The notes under the pieces were generated by a model that saw nothing but the letters and a program-made list of their open reading frames with translations, ran no database searches and was not told the origin of the DNA. Source: Bacillota bacterium (GTDB taxonomy: Bacteria > Bacillota > Clostridia > Oscillospirales > Acutalibacteraceae). From it: a stretch of 64,000 bases of DNA. The stretch is taken from positions 26,665 through 90,664 of the forward strand of contig JAEWDK010000001.1 in assembly GCA_023390175.1 (NCBI GenBank). The letters run 5' to 3'. Position numbers and translations under genes: made by a program. This document shows positions 17,576 to 26,221 of this stretch, piece by piece (position 1 is the first letter of the stretch; the number at the start of each line of letters is the position of its first letter).

Positions 17576-18424
17576 TTACACTCCGGAGTAAGCGTTAAAG
17601 CCTCCATCCACCGGTAATACGATGCCGGTAATAAAACCGGACGCTTCTTCAGAGAGCAGGAACAGCAGCGCGCCGATCAACTCTTCAGGCTGACCAAAGC
17701 GTCCCATAGGGGTGGCCGCAAGAATTTTTGCAGTCCGCTCAGACGGAGTACCGTCGGGATTAAATAAAAGAGCCTGATTTTGTTTGGTAGAGAAAAAGCC
17801 GGGAGCAATCGCATTCACACGAATATGCTCCTTCGAAAAATGAACGGCCAGCCATTGTGTGAAATTGCTGATCGCGGCCTTTGCCCCTGAGTAGGCCGGG
17901 ATTCTTGTCAACGGAGTAAACGCGTTCATGGAAGAAATATTAATAATGGATGCCGCCTGGCTGCCCAGCATATCCTGAGCAAAGACCTGAGTCGGAATCA
18001 AAGTGCCCAGAAAGTTCAAATTAAAAACGAATTCCACACTTTTTGAATCCAAATTAAAAAAGGTGGCAATATCTTTTTCCGTGTCACCGTTTTGATAATA
18101 ATCGTTTGTAGTGGTAGCGCGGGGGTTATTGCCGCCTGCACCGTTAATAAGGATACTGCAGGGTCCAAAATCCGCCAGTATGGCCTTGTGTGCTTTTTCC
18201 AGCACATCCCGGTCAAGCACATCTGCGTAATAAGCCTTGGCAATTCCGCCTTCGGCGGTAATTTCCGCGGCGCACGTTTCCACGGATGCCAGGTTCCTGT
18301 CCAGAAGGGCCACTTTGGCGCCGCAGGCTGCGATTGCTCTGCTGAACATCCCGCACAGGATACCGCCCGCGCCGGTCACGACCACCACCTTTTCCTTTAA
18401 GTCGATTTCAAATGGCAGTTTCAT
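17576..18424 (-). CDS. uxuB: SDR-type D-mannonate oxidoreductase (fructuronate reductase)
   Basis: Short-chain dehydrogenase, 282 residues, close in layout to the Bacillus-type UxuB that interconverts D-fructuronate and D-mannonate. NAD-binding glycine motif VTGAGGILCGMFSRA (16-30), NNAG-equivalent INGAGGNNPRA near 92, catalytic Ser in NISSMNAF, YxxxK as YSGAKAA, and the C-terminal GFITGIVLPVDGGFNAYSGV characteristic of this subgroup. AAAGGAGA site before ATG. Neighbour to uxuA, which strongly supports the assignment; a general SDR role remains possible. A 221-base gap separates it from the upstream oxidoreductase gene. Confidence 0.85.
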   Translation of the reverse strand: MKLPFEIDLKEKVVVVTGAGGILCGMFSRAIAACGAKVALLDRNLASVETCAAEITAEGGIAKAYYADVLDRDVLEKAHKAILADFGPCSILINGAGGNNPRATTTNDYYQNGDTEKDIATFFNLDSKSVEFVFNLNFLGTLIPTQVFAQDMLGSQAASIINISSMNAFTPLTRIPAYSGAKAAISNFTQWLAVHFSKEHIRVNAIAPGFFSTKQNQALLFNPDGTPSERTAKILAATPMGRFGQPEELIGALLFLLSEEASGFITGIVLPVDGGFNAYSGV

Positions 18425-18466
18425 ATCTTATTCTCCTTTTCATCCATTCGGGGATCACTGATTCAA

Positions 18467-18559
18467 TCAGTATGTATGTGAGGGTTTATCCAGTGGTTCC
18501 TTGGGGCTAATTTCCATTATCAGCAATTCAGATTCCCGTTTATCATCGTCTGTGCGCAT
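18467..18559 (-). CDS. Possible 30-residue small ORF in the operon gap
   Basis: A 31-codon frame opening MRTDDDKRESELLI sits in the 221-base gap between the SDR and a Gfo/Idh/MocA gene. Its upstream AGCAGGTGC is only a moderate ribosome site. The peptide is hydrophilic and charged with no recognised domain. It may be a chance frame; it is listed because this gap otherwise holds nothing. Confidence 0.2.
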   Translation of the reverse strand: MRTDDDKRESELLIMEISPKEPLDKPSHTY

Positions 18560-18645
18560 TGAAAGCACCTGCTTGAGTAAATGTCAGCCGGCAGGACTGA
18601 CGTACCTTTTGTGAAGAACTGCGGCGCTTTCCGGCCGGACAGGGC

Positions 18646-19644
18646 TTAAAAATAAATTACTCTGTTTTCGTGGGAAGATTCATAAATTTTAAACACCAAA
18701 TCCATGGTCGTGTAAGCTTCCGGAATACCGACGGGAAAATGCCGGCCTGTTTCCACACAGTCATAAAAATCCCGAATAATTGCATTGTGGCCGCTGCCCC
18801 AGTAATTTTTGCCCAGAGCGTCCTGCTGCTCGAAATAGATGTGTTCGTTTCTTCCGTCCTCCCAATGACAGGAAACGGCCGTATCCTCCATACGGATTGT
18901 AACATGCTCGCAGCAAAGTTCAATCAGTACCGGTGCATTGCCGCTGTAAGCGGTAGTAGCGTAAAATACTGCCGGACAGCTGTGAAAATCAATGTACGCT
19001 TCAAGCGTGTCCTCAACCTCAATGTGATCTTTCAAATGATGGTTTGCCATGTGAGATTCCACGAAGGAAGGACTACCCAGAAATTGCGTTACCAAGTCCA
19101 ATGTATGAATGGACTGGTTTATCAGAACGCCGCCCCCTTCTGTGGAAAGTCTTCCGCGCCAACCGCTGTTTTTGTAATAATCTTTGTTTCGGCACCACGT
19201 AACAAAAGCCCGTGCACCAACTATTTTCCCGGTATTCCCGGACTCAAGAAGATCTTTCACATATTTCACATTTTGGTTGTACCGATTTTGGAAACATACA
19301 CCGATGCGCACCTGTCCCCCAAGAGCAGAAAGCTGCTCAAGCTGTTCCCTGTTAATGGCAAGCGGTTTCTCCATAAAAACATGAACCCCGCTTTCGGCCG
19401 CCTGCACCGCCATGGGAGTGTGCAGGTAGTGCGGCGTGCAGATGTGCAGCACATCTATCTGTTCTTTTTTAAGCATTTCCTCCAGACTGTCATATGCCCT
19501 GGCGCCATAAAGATTTGCCAGAGTCAGAGCACGCTCGTATTTCGTATCCGCACAGGCGACCAGTACAGTGTTTTCAAGACTGCTCAGCACTTTGGCGTGC
19601 ACCTGTGCAATTCCTCCGCACCCTACAATAGCTGCCCGCATCAT
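18646..19644 (-). CDS. Gfo/Idh/MocA-family oxidoreductase (1 of 3)
   Basis: NAD(P)-dependent sugar or inositol-type dehydrogenase, 332 residues. N-terminal Rossmann motif IVGCGGIAQVHAK (7-19) and the EKP motif as VFMEKPLAINREQ near residue 95, followed by the Gfo/Idh/MocA C-terminal alpha/beta domain (GGGVLINQSIHTLDL with catalytic-type His). The start codon overlaps the stop of the preceding Gfo gene by 4 bases (ATGA), so the two are coupled. Member of the uronate/SGNH/importer operon; substrate unknown, but three paralogues in one operon suggest successive or transient redox steps on a modified sugar. Confidence 0.9.
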   Translation of the reverse strand: MMRAAIVGCGGIAQVHAKVLSSLENTVLVACADTKYERALTLANLYGARAYDSLEEMLKKEQIDVLHICTPHYLHTPMAVQAAESGVHVFMEKPLAINREQLEQLSALGGQVRIGVCFQNRYNQNVKYVKDLLESGNTGKIVGARAFVTWCRNKDYYKNSGWRGRLSTEGGGVLINQSIHTLDLVTQFLGSPSFVESHMANHHLKDHIEVEDTLEAYIDFHSCPAVFYATTAYSGNAPVLIELCCEHVTIRMEDTAVSCHWEDGRNEHIYFEQQDALGKNYWGSGHNAIIRDFYDCVETGRHFPVGIPEAYTTMDLVFKIYESSHENRVIYF

Positions 19645-20828
19645 TCTTTCGCCCCGGCCGTTTCCGCATTGGTTCCGTAGCTTCCTGTTGTATCAAAACA
19701 GATATTTCGGCCTGTTTTCAGCCGGGAATTCTCACGGCGTTTATCCAGCTCCTCCAGGAACAAATCTTCATCAAAGGGAATTTCCACCGACTTTTGCAGC
19801 CAGCTGGAAAGATGCATTGCATTGGAGAGCGTCAGCCCGTTAATTCCCTCCGTTCCGTTTGCCACAAGCGGGGTCCCGTGAAGAATGTGAGCGGCGAAAG
19901 AGTTAATGACCCCGACATGCTGAGGATTTTCCCCATCGGTTTCTACTTCGGAAACAGTACAATCCGGCTTGTCAAATCCGCCGACAGCTGTTTTGCAATA
20001 AGTACGCTCGTTTTCAGCAAGCTTATATAACATCAGTTTTTCATTTTCACACACCAGCTTACCCATTTCCGCTGTGACTTCGAACCGGTTTGTACCGGGC
20101 GCATCTGCAGTGGAAGTAATAAAAACACCGGTGGCGCCGTTGGGATATTCCAAATAAGCGGTCACATCATCTTCCACTTCAATGTCATGCCACTTTCCTT
20201 CATGGCAGAAGGCCTGCACCCTGCCCGGCATTCCGCAGATCCACTGAAGCAGATCCAAATTATGGGGGCACTGGTTCAGCAGTACGCCGCCGCCTTCGCC
20301 CGCCCATGTGGCGCGCCATGCGCCGGAATCATAGTAGCTCTGTGTGCGGTACCAATCGGTAATAATCCAATTTACCCGTTTAATTTGGCCCATCTCGCCG
20401 CCTGCGATCAGTTCATGCATTTTACGGTAAATACAGTTCGTGCGCTGATTGAACATCATTCCAAAAGTCAGTCCGCTGTTCTCAGCCGCCTCGTTCATCG
20501 CCCGTACCTGTTTCGTATAGACTCCGGCAGGTTTTTCACACAGGACATGCAGCCCGTGGGCAAACCCCTCCATAGTCAGGCAGGGATGCTGATAATGGGG
20601 TACCGCAATTAAAATTGCTTCGCATCTGCCGCTGGAAATCAGTTCGCTGCCATCGGTAAAAATGCATGTTTCCTTCGGAAGATTTTCCTTCGCCCAGGCA
20701 CGGCGGTTTTCATCCCAATCCGCGATGGCGGTCAGCTCTACCTCCGGCGTTTGACCGGATATAATATTTTTGCAGTGCGCTGTGCCAATATTGCCCACAC
20801 CGATAATGCCAAGCTTTAATTTTTCCAT
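19641..20828 (-). CDS. Gfo/Idh/MocA-family oxidoreductase (2 of 3)
   Basis: 395 residues. Rossmann motif GIIGVGNIGTAHCKNI (8-23), EKP motif HVLCEKPAGVYTKQ near 98, and GEGGGVLLNQCPHNLDLLQWICG near 187 typical of the family, with a longer C-terminal tail than its neighbour. GAAAAGGGAGACC ribosome site. It is coupled to the downstream paralogue (4-base overlap) and 99 bases after the third paralogue. Related sequences are often annotated as myo-inositol or glycoside 3-dehydrogenases; nothing in the sequence fixes the substrate. Confidence 0.9.
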   Translation of the reverse strand: MEKLKLGIIGVGNIGTAHCKNIISGQTPEVELTAIADWDENRRAWAKENLPKETCIFTDGSELISSGRCEAILIAVPHYQHPCLTMEGFAHGLHVLCEKPAGVYTKQVRAMNEAAENSGLTFGMMFNQRTNCIYRKMHELIAGGEMGQIKRVNWIITDWYRTQSYYDSGAWRATWAGEGGGVLLNQCPHNLDLLQWICGMPGRVQAFCHEGKWHDIEVEDDVTAYLEYPNGATGVFITSTADAPGTNRFEVTAEMGKLVCENEKLMLYKLAENERTYCKTAVGGFDKPDCTVSEVETDGENPQHVGVINSFAAHILHGTPLVANGTEGINGLTLSNAMHLSSWLQKSVEIPFDEDLFLEELDKRRENSRLKTGRNICFDTTGSYGTNAETAGAKE

Positions 20829-20927
20829 AGTGGTCTCCCTTTTCGTTTTACTCCTTACAAGTACCGTAAACCCGCCTTTTCCTATTCATCCCTTATATCG
20901 AACCGGATATCTTTGCAGTGTGGATCA

Positions 20928-22001
20928 TTATTGGATTTTTACCGCCTGCATTTCCGCCTTGATGCACAGTTCCGCCGCTTTAAAAGCGTGTTCCTGCGTC
21001 ATGGCATTTTCCGTGCGGTAAATACAGTCCAGAATCAGCTGTCCGAAGAACGGATATCCTACCTTGCCTGCAACAGCAAAATGCTGCTCGCCGTCCTGAT
21101 TCACCAGGAACACATGATCACCCGATTCATCCTTAGCAACGTCGATGTACTTGCGCAATTCGATGTAACCGTCCGTACCCAAAAGGATTGTGCGGCCGTC
21201 GCCCCAGGTGCGCAGGCCGTCCGGGGTGAACCAGTCAACACGAAAATACTGGGTGGAGCCGTTGTCACCCACCAGCACAGCGTCCCCGAAGTCCTCCAGT
21301 TCAGGATGATCCGGGTGGTTGTAATTGCCAATCTGGCTGCGAACCACCGCAGCATCCTTTACATCGCAGTAATATAAAAATTGCTCAATCTGGTGGCTTC
21401 CGATATCGCAGAGAATTCCGCCGTATTTCTTTTTCTCAAAAAACCAGTCCGGCCGGGACGGCGCGCTCAGTCGGTGCGGCCCCAGCCCGATAATCTGGAT
21501 GACCCTGCCGATTGCGCCCTGTTTGACCAGCTGCCCGGCGTAAACCGCACTTTCCACATGGAGCCGCTCGCTGTAATATACCATGTATTTTCTGCCGGTT
21601 TCCTTCACCTTGTCTTTTGCCTGCTCCAATTGTTCCAGCGTAGTCATGGGGGTCTTGTCAGTAAAATAGTCTTTTCCGGCGTCCATTACACGCATGCCCA
21701 GGGCGCACCGCTCGGAGGGCACCGCCGCAGATGCCACCAATTTTACCTCGGGGTCATTCAAAACCTCTTCCTCACTTTTCGCGGCCTTTGCCTGAGGAAA
21801 CTGCTTTATAAATTCCTTCATTTTCCGTTCATCGGGGTCGTACACATATTTCAGCGTAGCTCCGGCCTCGGTTAAGCCGTTGCACATACCGTAGATATGG
21901 CCGTGATCCAGCGCAACAGCAGCAAAAACGAATTCATTTTCGCTAACCACGGACACAGGCTTACCCTTAGGAGCATAATTCATACCGTTTGACTTTTCCA
22001 T
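20928..22001 (-). CDS. Divergent Gfo/Idh/MocA-family oxidoreductase (3 of 3)
   Basis: 357 residues recognisable by the C-terminal fold signature (KKYGGILCDIGSHQIEQFLYY) and by a DKTPMTT segment at the place of the EKP loop, but the dinucleotide-binding start is atypical: the usual GxGxxA is replaced by AVALDHGHIYGMCNGL. Such copies may bind cofactor differently or have lost dehydrogenase activity. CACGGGAGGA site before ATG. Placed 36 bases after the SGNH esterase gene in the same operon. The other two paralogues have ordinary motifs, so the change is specific to this gene. Confidence 0.82.
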   Translation of the reverse strand: MEKSNGMNYAPKGKPVSVVSENEFVFAAVALDHGHIYGMCNGLTEAGATLKYVYDPDERKMKEFIKQFPQAKAAKSEEEVLNDPEVKLVASAAVPSERCALGMRVMDAGKDYFTDKTPMTTLEQLEQAKDKVKETGRKYMVYYSERLHVESAVYAGQLVKQGAIGRVIQIIGLGPHRLSAPSRPDWFFEKKKYGGILCDIGSHQIEQFLYYCDVKDAAVVRSQIGNYNHPDHPELEDFGDAVLVGDNGSTQYFRVDWFTPDGLRTWGDGRTILLGTDGYIELRKYIDVAKDESGDHVFLVNQDGEQHFAVAGKVGYPFFGQLILDCIYRTENAMTQEHAFKAAELCIKAEMQAVKIQ

Positions 22002-22037
22002 TTCAAATCCTCCCGTGAAATTCGATTTTCAGCTGCG

Positions 22038-22661
22038 TTACAGCAAACCGACAGCTTTCAGCCAGGCTCTTGCAATAAACGCATGCCCTGCATCTGTGGG
22101 GTGAACACCGTCGGCGGAATAATACTGCGGTTCCCTGGTCGTTATCGATTCGGCCAGCAGTCCGTCAAGGGGAATGTAAACCGCACCAAATTCACGCGCC
22201 AAACGGCGAACTGCCTGAATCTTCGGGTCAAGGTCTTCCCGCCAGGCAAGGCGGTCTGCCGGGTAAGGCAGAACAAACGGTTCCATAATCGTGATAAGCA
22301 CCCCGGTTGCCTTTGTTTGCGTAAGAATATCACGGTATCCGGCCTCGAAATCTTCAACGTCCGTCGGGTCGTTGCTGTCAAATTTTCTCCAGCAATCGTT
22401 AATGCCGATCAGAATATTAACCACATCCGGTTTTAAGTCAGTACAGTCTTCCTTCCATCTTTCCTGCAGGTCTTTCACCCTGTCACCGCTGATTCCCCTG
22501 TTGATTACCCGGGCATTCAAATCAGCGCAAAAAGAGGAAAGATATTGACCGACCTTTTGCGGATACCCTGCTCCAAGGTCTTCCTCCTCGCGGCTTCTGC
22601 CGGCGTCCGTGACGCTATCCCCCTGAAACAGAATGATGCTGTCTTTTTTTATCAATGACAT
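22038..22661 (-). CDS. SGNH/GDSL hydrolase, probable carbohydrate esterase
   Basis: 207-residue cytoplasmic SGNH-fold esterase. Block I FQGDSVTDAGRS with nucleophile Ser (12-23), block II Gly in NRGISG, block III GINDCW with Asn, block V DGVHPTDAGHAFIA with Asp and His; all four catalytic elements are present. Closest in style to rhamnogalacturonan or xylan acetylesterases. ATG at 22661 (AGAAAGAAG) is preferred over the longer frame from 22715. No signal peptide, so it should act on imported, acetylated oligosaccharides, consistent with its place between the permease genes and the redox enzymes. Confidence 0.85.
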   Translation of the reverse strand: MSLIKKDSIILFQGDSVTDAGRSREEEDLGAGYPQKVGQYLSSFCADLNARVINRGISGDRVKDLQERWKEDCTDLKPDVVNILIGINDCWRKFDSNDPTDVEDFEAGYRDILTQTKATGVLITIMEPFVLPYPADRLAWREDLDPKIQAVRRLAREFGAVYIPLDGLLAESITTREPQYYSADGVHPTDAGHAFIARAWLKAVGLL

Positions 22662-22746
22662 TGCCTGACACTTCTTTCTATCGTAATAGTTCCAATTGCA
22701 AAACCGAATGAGCATGGATTTTCTTATGGAAAATATGTAATTTTTA

Positions 22747-23583
22747 TTAACCCTTTAATCCGGCCGTCGCAATACCTTCCACAAAATATTTCTGGCAGAT
22801 AAAGAACACTGCGGCGCAGGGAAGCATTGCAACGAGGGCCATGGCCATAATCTGATTCCACTGAATATTTGTCGTGGCATCAATGGTCATATTCAATGCC
22901 AAAGGCAGCGTGTATTTGCTTACGCTGTTGATATAGATTAAGGAATTGAAGAAATCGTTCCAGGTCCATATAAATTGAAAAATACCCATAGAAATGATCG
23001 CGGGTTTGCAGAGCGGCAGCAAAATAAGAATGAGGGTCATAAAGGAATTGCAGCCGTCAAGGTTTGCCGATTCTTCCAATTCCTTCGGAAGCCCCCGAAG
23101 AAATTGTACCATCATATAAATGAAAAACGGATAACACGCCAAGGCTGCCGGCACAATAAACGGCAAATAGGTATTGAGCCAGCCAAGATTTCGAAAAGTC
23201 AAATAGCGGGGAATAATTAGGATGGAGCTCGGCAGCATCAGCGTAGAAAGCATAAGCATAAAAAGAGGTTTTTTGAAGGGGAATTCAAACCGCGAAAACC
23301 CATATGCCACAAGAGTAGAGGAGATAATCGTTAAAAGTACCGTTGGAATCACCATTTTTATTGTGTTCAATAAAAAGGTGCCAAATGTATATTGGCCACT
23401 GGACTTCCACCCATCGGTAAAAGCCGTAAATGCGAAACTGCTTGGCAGAAGCCGCGTGGACGCGAAAATCTCCGTATTACTCTTGAACGAAGCAGTTAGG
23501 ACCCACAGAAGCGGATAAATCATAATGACGCCAAGCCCTATGAGAAGGACGTAAACAAAAACTCTTTGTGCGGAACGTTTCAT
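22747..23583 (-). CDS. ABC sugar permease, MalG type
   Basis: Inner-membrane permease of the uronate-operon importer. 278 residues, six predicted transmembrane segments, EAA loop LEESANLDGCNSF near 173 and C-terminal FVEGIATAGLKG. Its ATG overlaps the stop of the MalF-type gene by one base (TAATG), with GGAGGC as ribosome site. No ATPase gene is nearby. Confidence 0.93.
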   Translation of the reverse strand: MKRSAQRVFVYVLLIGLGVIMIYPLLWVLTASFKSNTEIFASTRLLPSSFAFTAFTDGWKSSGQYTFGTFLLNTIKMVIPTVLLTIISSTLVAYGFSRFEFPFKKPLFMLMLSTLMLPSSILIIPRYLTFRNLGWLNTYLPFIVPAALACYPFFIYMMVQFLRGLPKELEESANLDGCNSFMTLILILLPLCKPAIISMGIFQFIWTWNDFFNSLIYINSVSKYTLPLALNMTIDATTNIQWNQIMAMALVAMLPCAAVFFICQKYFVEGIATAGLKG

Positions 23584-24473
23584 TATATATCGCCTCCGTT
23601 TTCATAGAAAGTCCAGCTTTTCGAAGTTTTAAAAATAATTGCGGTAAAAATCAGTATGATAACAAACAAAGCCCATGACAGTGCGGAAGCATAGCCCATG
23701 CGGAAATATTTGAATGCGTTGTCGTACAGCAGCATGCCAAACAGATACGTGGAATTATTGGGCCCGCCTTTCGTAACAATGAAGGACCCTGTGAAATCCT
23801 GAAAAGCATTGATCATTTGCATAACCAAATTGAACAGGATAATGGGAGACAGCATCGGCAGGGTAATATGCCAAAAGGAATGCAGCTTTGTGGAGCCGTC
23901 CACACTTGCCGCTTCGTACAGCTCGTTTGGAATCTGTTTCAGGCCTGCAAGGAACAGAACCATGGACGAACCGAACTGCCAAACATTCAGCAAAGTAATG
24001 CTCATTAAGGAGATACGTGAATCGCCCAGCCAATCAATAGGAGGAATTTGTATTAATGAAAGAACGTGGTTGACTGTTCCGTCATGCATGAACAGTGCTT
24101 TCCACAAAAGGGCCACTGCCACGCTCCCGCCAAAAATGGAGGGTAAATAATATACCGTGCGAAATATTCCGATTCCGCGTATTTTCATGTTTAAAATCAG
24201 TGCGATAATAAGCGCAAACCCGAGCTTAGCCGGAACCGCCATAATAACATACTGAAATGTGACTGCCAGGGATTGGATAAACATCGGATCGGAGAACATC
24301 TTGACATAATTCGAAATGCCGACAAATGATGATGCTTTCAAAAGGTTGTAGGAAGTGAACGAATAGGCGAATGAAGCTATAAAAGGATAGAGTTGAAAGA
24401 TCAGAAATCCGAGTATCCATGGAGTGATGTAGAGCAGTCCTACATATCGATTTCTCAAATGCTTTGCTTTCAT
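23583..24473 (-). CDS. ABC sugar permease, MalF type
   Basis: Inner-membrane permease, 296 residues, N-terminal LLYITPWILGFLIFQLYPFI followed by five more hydrophobic segments; EAA loop YEAASVDGSTKL near 190. GAAAGGGGA ribosome site. It follows the binding-protein gene after a 120-base spacer that contains a stable stem-loop. Confidence 0.93.
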   Translation of the reverse strand: MKAKHLRNRYVGLLYITPWILGFLIFQLYPFIASFAYSFTSYNLLKASSFVGISNYVKMFSDPMFIQSLAVTFQYVIMAVPAKLGFALIIALILNMKIRGIGIFRTVYYLPSIFGGSVAVALLWKALFMHDGTVNHVLSLIQIPPIDWLGDSRISLMSITLLNVWQFGSSMVLFLAGLKQIPNELYEAASVDGSTKLHSFWHITLPMLSPIILFNLVMQMINAFQDFTGSFIVTKGGPNNSTYLFGMLLYDNAFKYFRMGYASALSWALFVIILIFTAIIFKTSKSWTFYENGGDI

Positions 24474-24553
24474 ATTAATATTCCCCTTTCAGGAATTGAG
24501 GTTCAGATTTTCATTTTCACAGCTCTGCACCGTATTTTCAAAACAGAATCGTA

Positions 24554-24579
24554 CAGGATACTGCCGAAGCAGTATCCTG
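24554..24579 (-). terminator. Intercistronic stem-loop with UUCG tetraloop
   Basis: An 11-bp perfect stem whose minus-strand RNA loop is C(UUCG)G, an extra-stable tetraloop. It lies just after the binding-protein stop and before the permease genes. There is no T run, so it probably stabilises the upstream message or attenuates rather than fully terminates. Confidence 0.7.
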
Positions 24580-24593
24580 CAAAATTTGACAGT

Positions 24594-25949
24594 CTATTTT
24601 GAATTCTTAATTTCTTTAACTTTTTGATTAAAGCTATTCATGATTTCATCTGTAACAGTTTCGGGACTTGCGCCGTTGTAGCCGATTTTTTCAATTTCAT
24701 CAAGCATGATTTTTGTGATTTCACTGTTATTGGTATATGCGGTTTCACGTACGCTTGGGTTTTCAAGAGCCTTGTTCACAACGTTATTTACTCCGGTGTT
24801 CAGCCCATTAGAGCTTAATAATATATCTCTTGCCATTTGTGTTGGCGGAACTCCTCTAACGTCTTTCAGAATTGCTGCGGCGCCTTTATCGTTGAAGAAC
24901 CAATTTACGAATTTCGACGCCTCATCGAGCTGTTTGCTGTCCTTATTCAGAGCAATGAACATGGAGGGAACGGAATCAGTTTTTGCTTTGGCATCCGCTG
25001 CTGCGGGCATTTTCGTTATGCCAAGCGGCCATTTTAAATTTGTCTGATTCACTGTGAATGCTGCGGTATATTCGATGATCGTAGCAAAATCCCCGTTAAT
25101 CCACTTCGGATTCTGAGTCGGGTTGTTTTCAAACGGAGCGCTTTCCTTCGGGGACTGAATCACCTTGTTGTCAATCAGTTTTTTGTAATATGTAAGGGCG
25201 TCCAGCATGGCTGCGCGGTCAAAGCCCAAAGTTCCGTCGCTGTTGATAAGCTCTTTCCCTGTTTTCTGTTCAATATAGGCCTTGAGCAGCAGCCTTGCCT
25301 CGTTTGAATCCTGGCAGAGGAAATATTTGCTGCTGTCTTTTTTGTTCACCGTGCTGCCAATGGAAAGCAGATTGTCCCAGGTCCAAACCGTATCTTCCGG
25401 TATTCCCATGGTTTTGAACAGATTCTTGTTGTATTCCAGACAGAATGAATTCAGTCCCACCGGTAATCCAGTCAGTTTTCCATTTAAAACGTAGTAATCC
25501 AGCACGTTTTTATTAAATGAACTGATGTCGATATTCTTTTGGTCGTAAATATTCGCAAACATATCGCCCTGAGCGGCTAAATCATAGATCCAATAACTGT
25601 CAACCGTAATAATGTCCGGTGCTGTTCCGCCGCTTAGCTGCGTAACCAGCTTTTGTTCATATCCGCTGTAACCACTGTATTCTCCATTGATCTTAACATT
25701 CGGATGCAGCTTTTCATATTCGGCAATTGCAGCCAATGTTGCCTTGTGGCGTGCATCGCCACCCCACCAGCTGAATCTAAGGGTTACCGGCTCGCTGGTT
25801 TCCTTACCGGACGCCGCCTGCGATTGGACGGTTGAGCCCTGTGCCTGGCTGGACGATCCCTGTGCTGAATTTTGTCCGCAGCCCGGAACAATTCCTGCCA
25901 GCATCGCCGCTGCACACACAGTGGCAGCAAGTTTTAGAAAGCGTTTCAT
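24594..25949 (-). CDS. ABC sugar-binding lipoprotein (CUT1)
   Basis: Extracellular substrate-binding lipoprotein, 451 residues, lipobox VPGC near residue 24 followed by a Ser/Gln-rich linker. SBP_bac_1 features: LRFSWWGGDARHKATLAAIAEY (57-78), SGGTAPDIITVDSYWIYDLA and the late AASKFVNWFFND. TGGGAGGAG ribosome site. First gene of the nine-gene uronate/Gfo operon; divergent from the response regulator and kinase at 26.2-28.7 kb, which are the likely activators. Ligand unknown; the operon enzymes suggest an acetylated, uronate-containing oligosaccharide. Confidence 0.92.
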   Translation of the reverse strand: MKRFLKLAATVCAAAMLAGIVPGCGQNSAQGSSSQAQGSTVQSQAASGKETSEPVTLRFSWWGGDARHKATLAAIAEYEKLHPNVKINGEYSGYSGYEQKLVTQLSGGTAPDIITVDSYWIYDLAAQGDMFANIYDQKNIDISSFNKNVLDYYVLNGKLTGLPVGLNSFCLEYNKNLFKTMGIPEDTVWTWDNLLSIGSTVNKKDSSKYFLCQDSNEARLLLKAYIEQKTGKELINSDGTLGFDRAAMLDALTYYKKLIDNKVIQSPKESAPFENNPTQNPKWINGDFATIIEYTAAFTVNQTNLKWPLGITKMPAAADAKAKTDSVPSMFIALNKDSKQLDEASKFVNWFFNDKGAAAILKDVRGVPPTQMARDILLSSNGLNTGVNNVVNKALENPSVRETAYTNNSEITKIMLDEIEKIGYNGASPETVTDEIMNSFNQKVKEIKNSK

Positions 25950-26140
25950 TTTTTTCTCCTCCCAAATTTGTTTTTGTTGCTGATATCAATATATCTGTTT
26001 TTCGTCTCGAAAGATATATCCCTCTAATGTTTTTTCATATCAGTTGTTGACCGAAAATGGAGATTGGTATCATTTCTTAACTTAAGAGCATGATTATTTG
26101 CTCAATATATCTGAAATATTTTTTATATTCCTGAATTTTA

Positions 26141-26169
26141 TTGATAATATGCTGAACTTTTACTATAAT
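26141..26169 (+). promoter_or_regulatory. Sigma-A promoter of the response regulator/kinase pair
   Basis: TTGATA (26141-26146), 17-base spacer, TATAAT (26164-26169), about 50 bases before the response-regulator start. On the opposite strand the binding-protein operon has no comparable promoter in the shared 272-base gap, as expected for an activator-dependent operon. Confidence 0.7.
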
Positions 26170-26221
26170 GTCAATATTGTTTTAAATACACGCTATAACA
26201 CGACAGGACGGTGACAGGGTA

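Noticed and set aside
18670..19680. 336-codon plus-strand frame opposite a Gfo/Idh/MocA gene
   Set aside because: Shadow frame with no ribosome site or motif; the minus-strand gene is certain.
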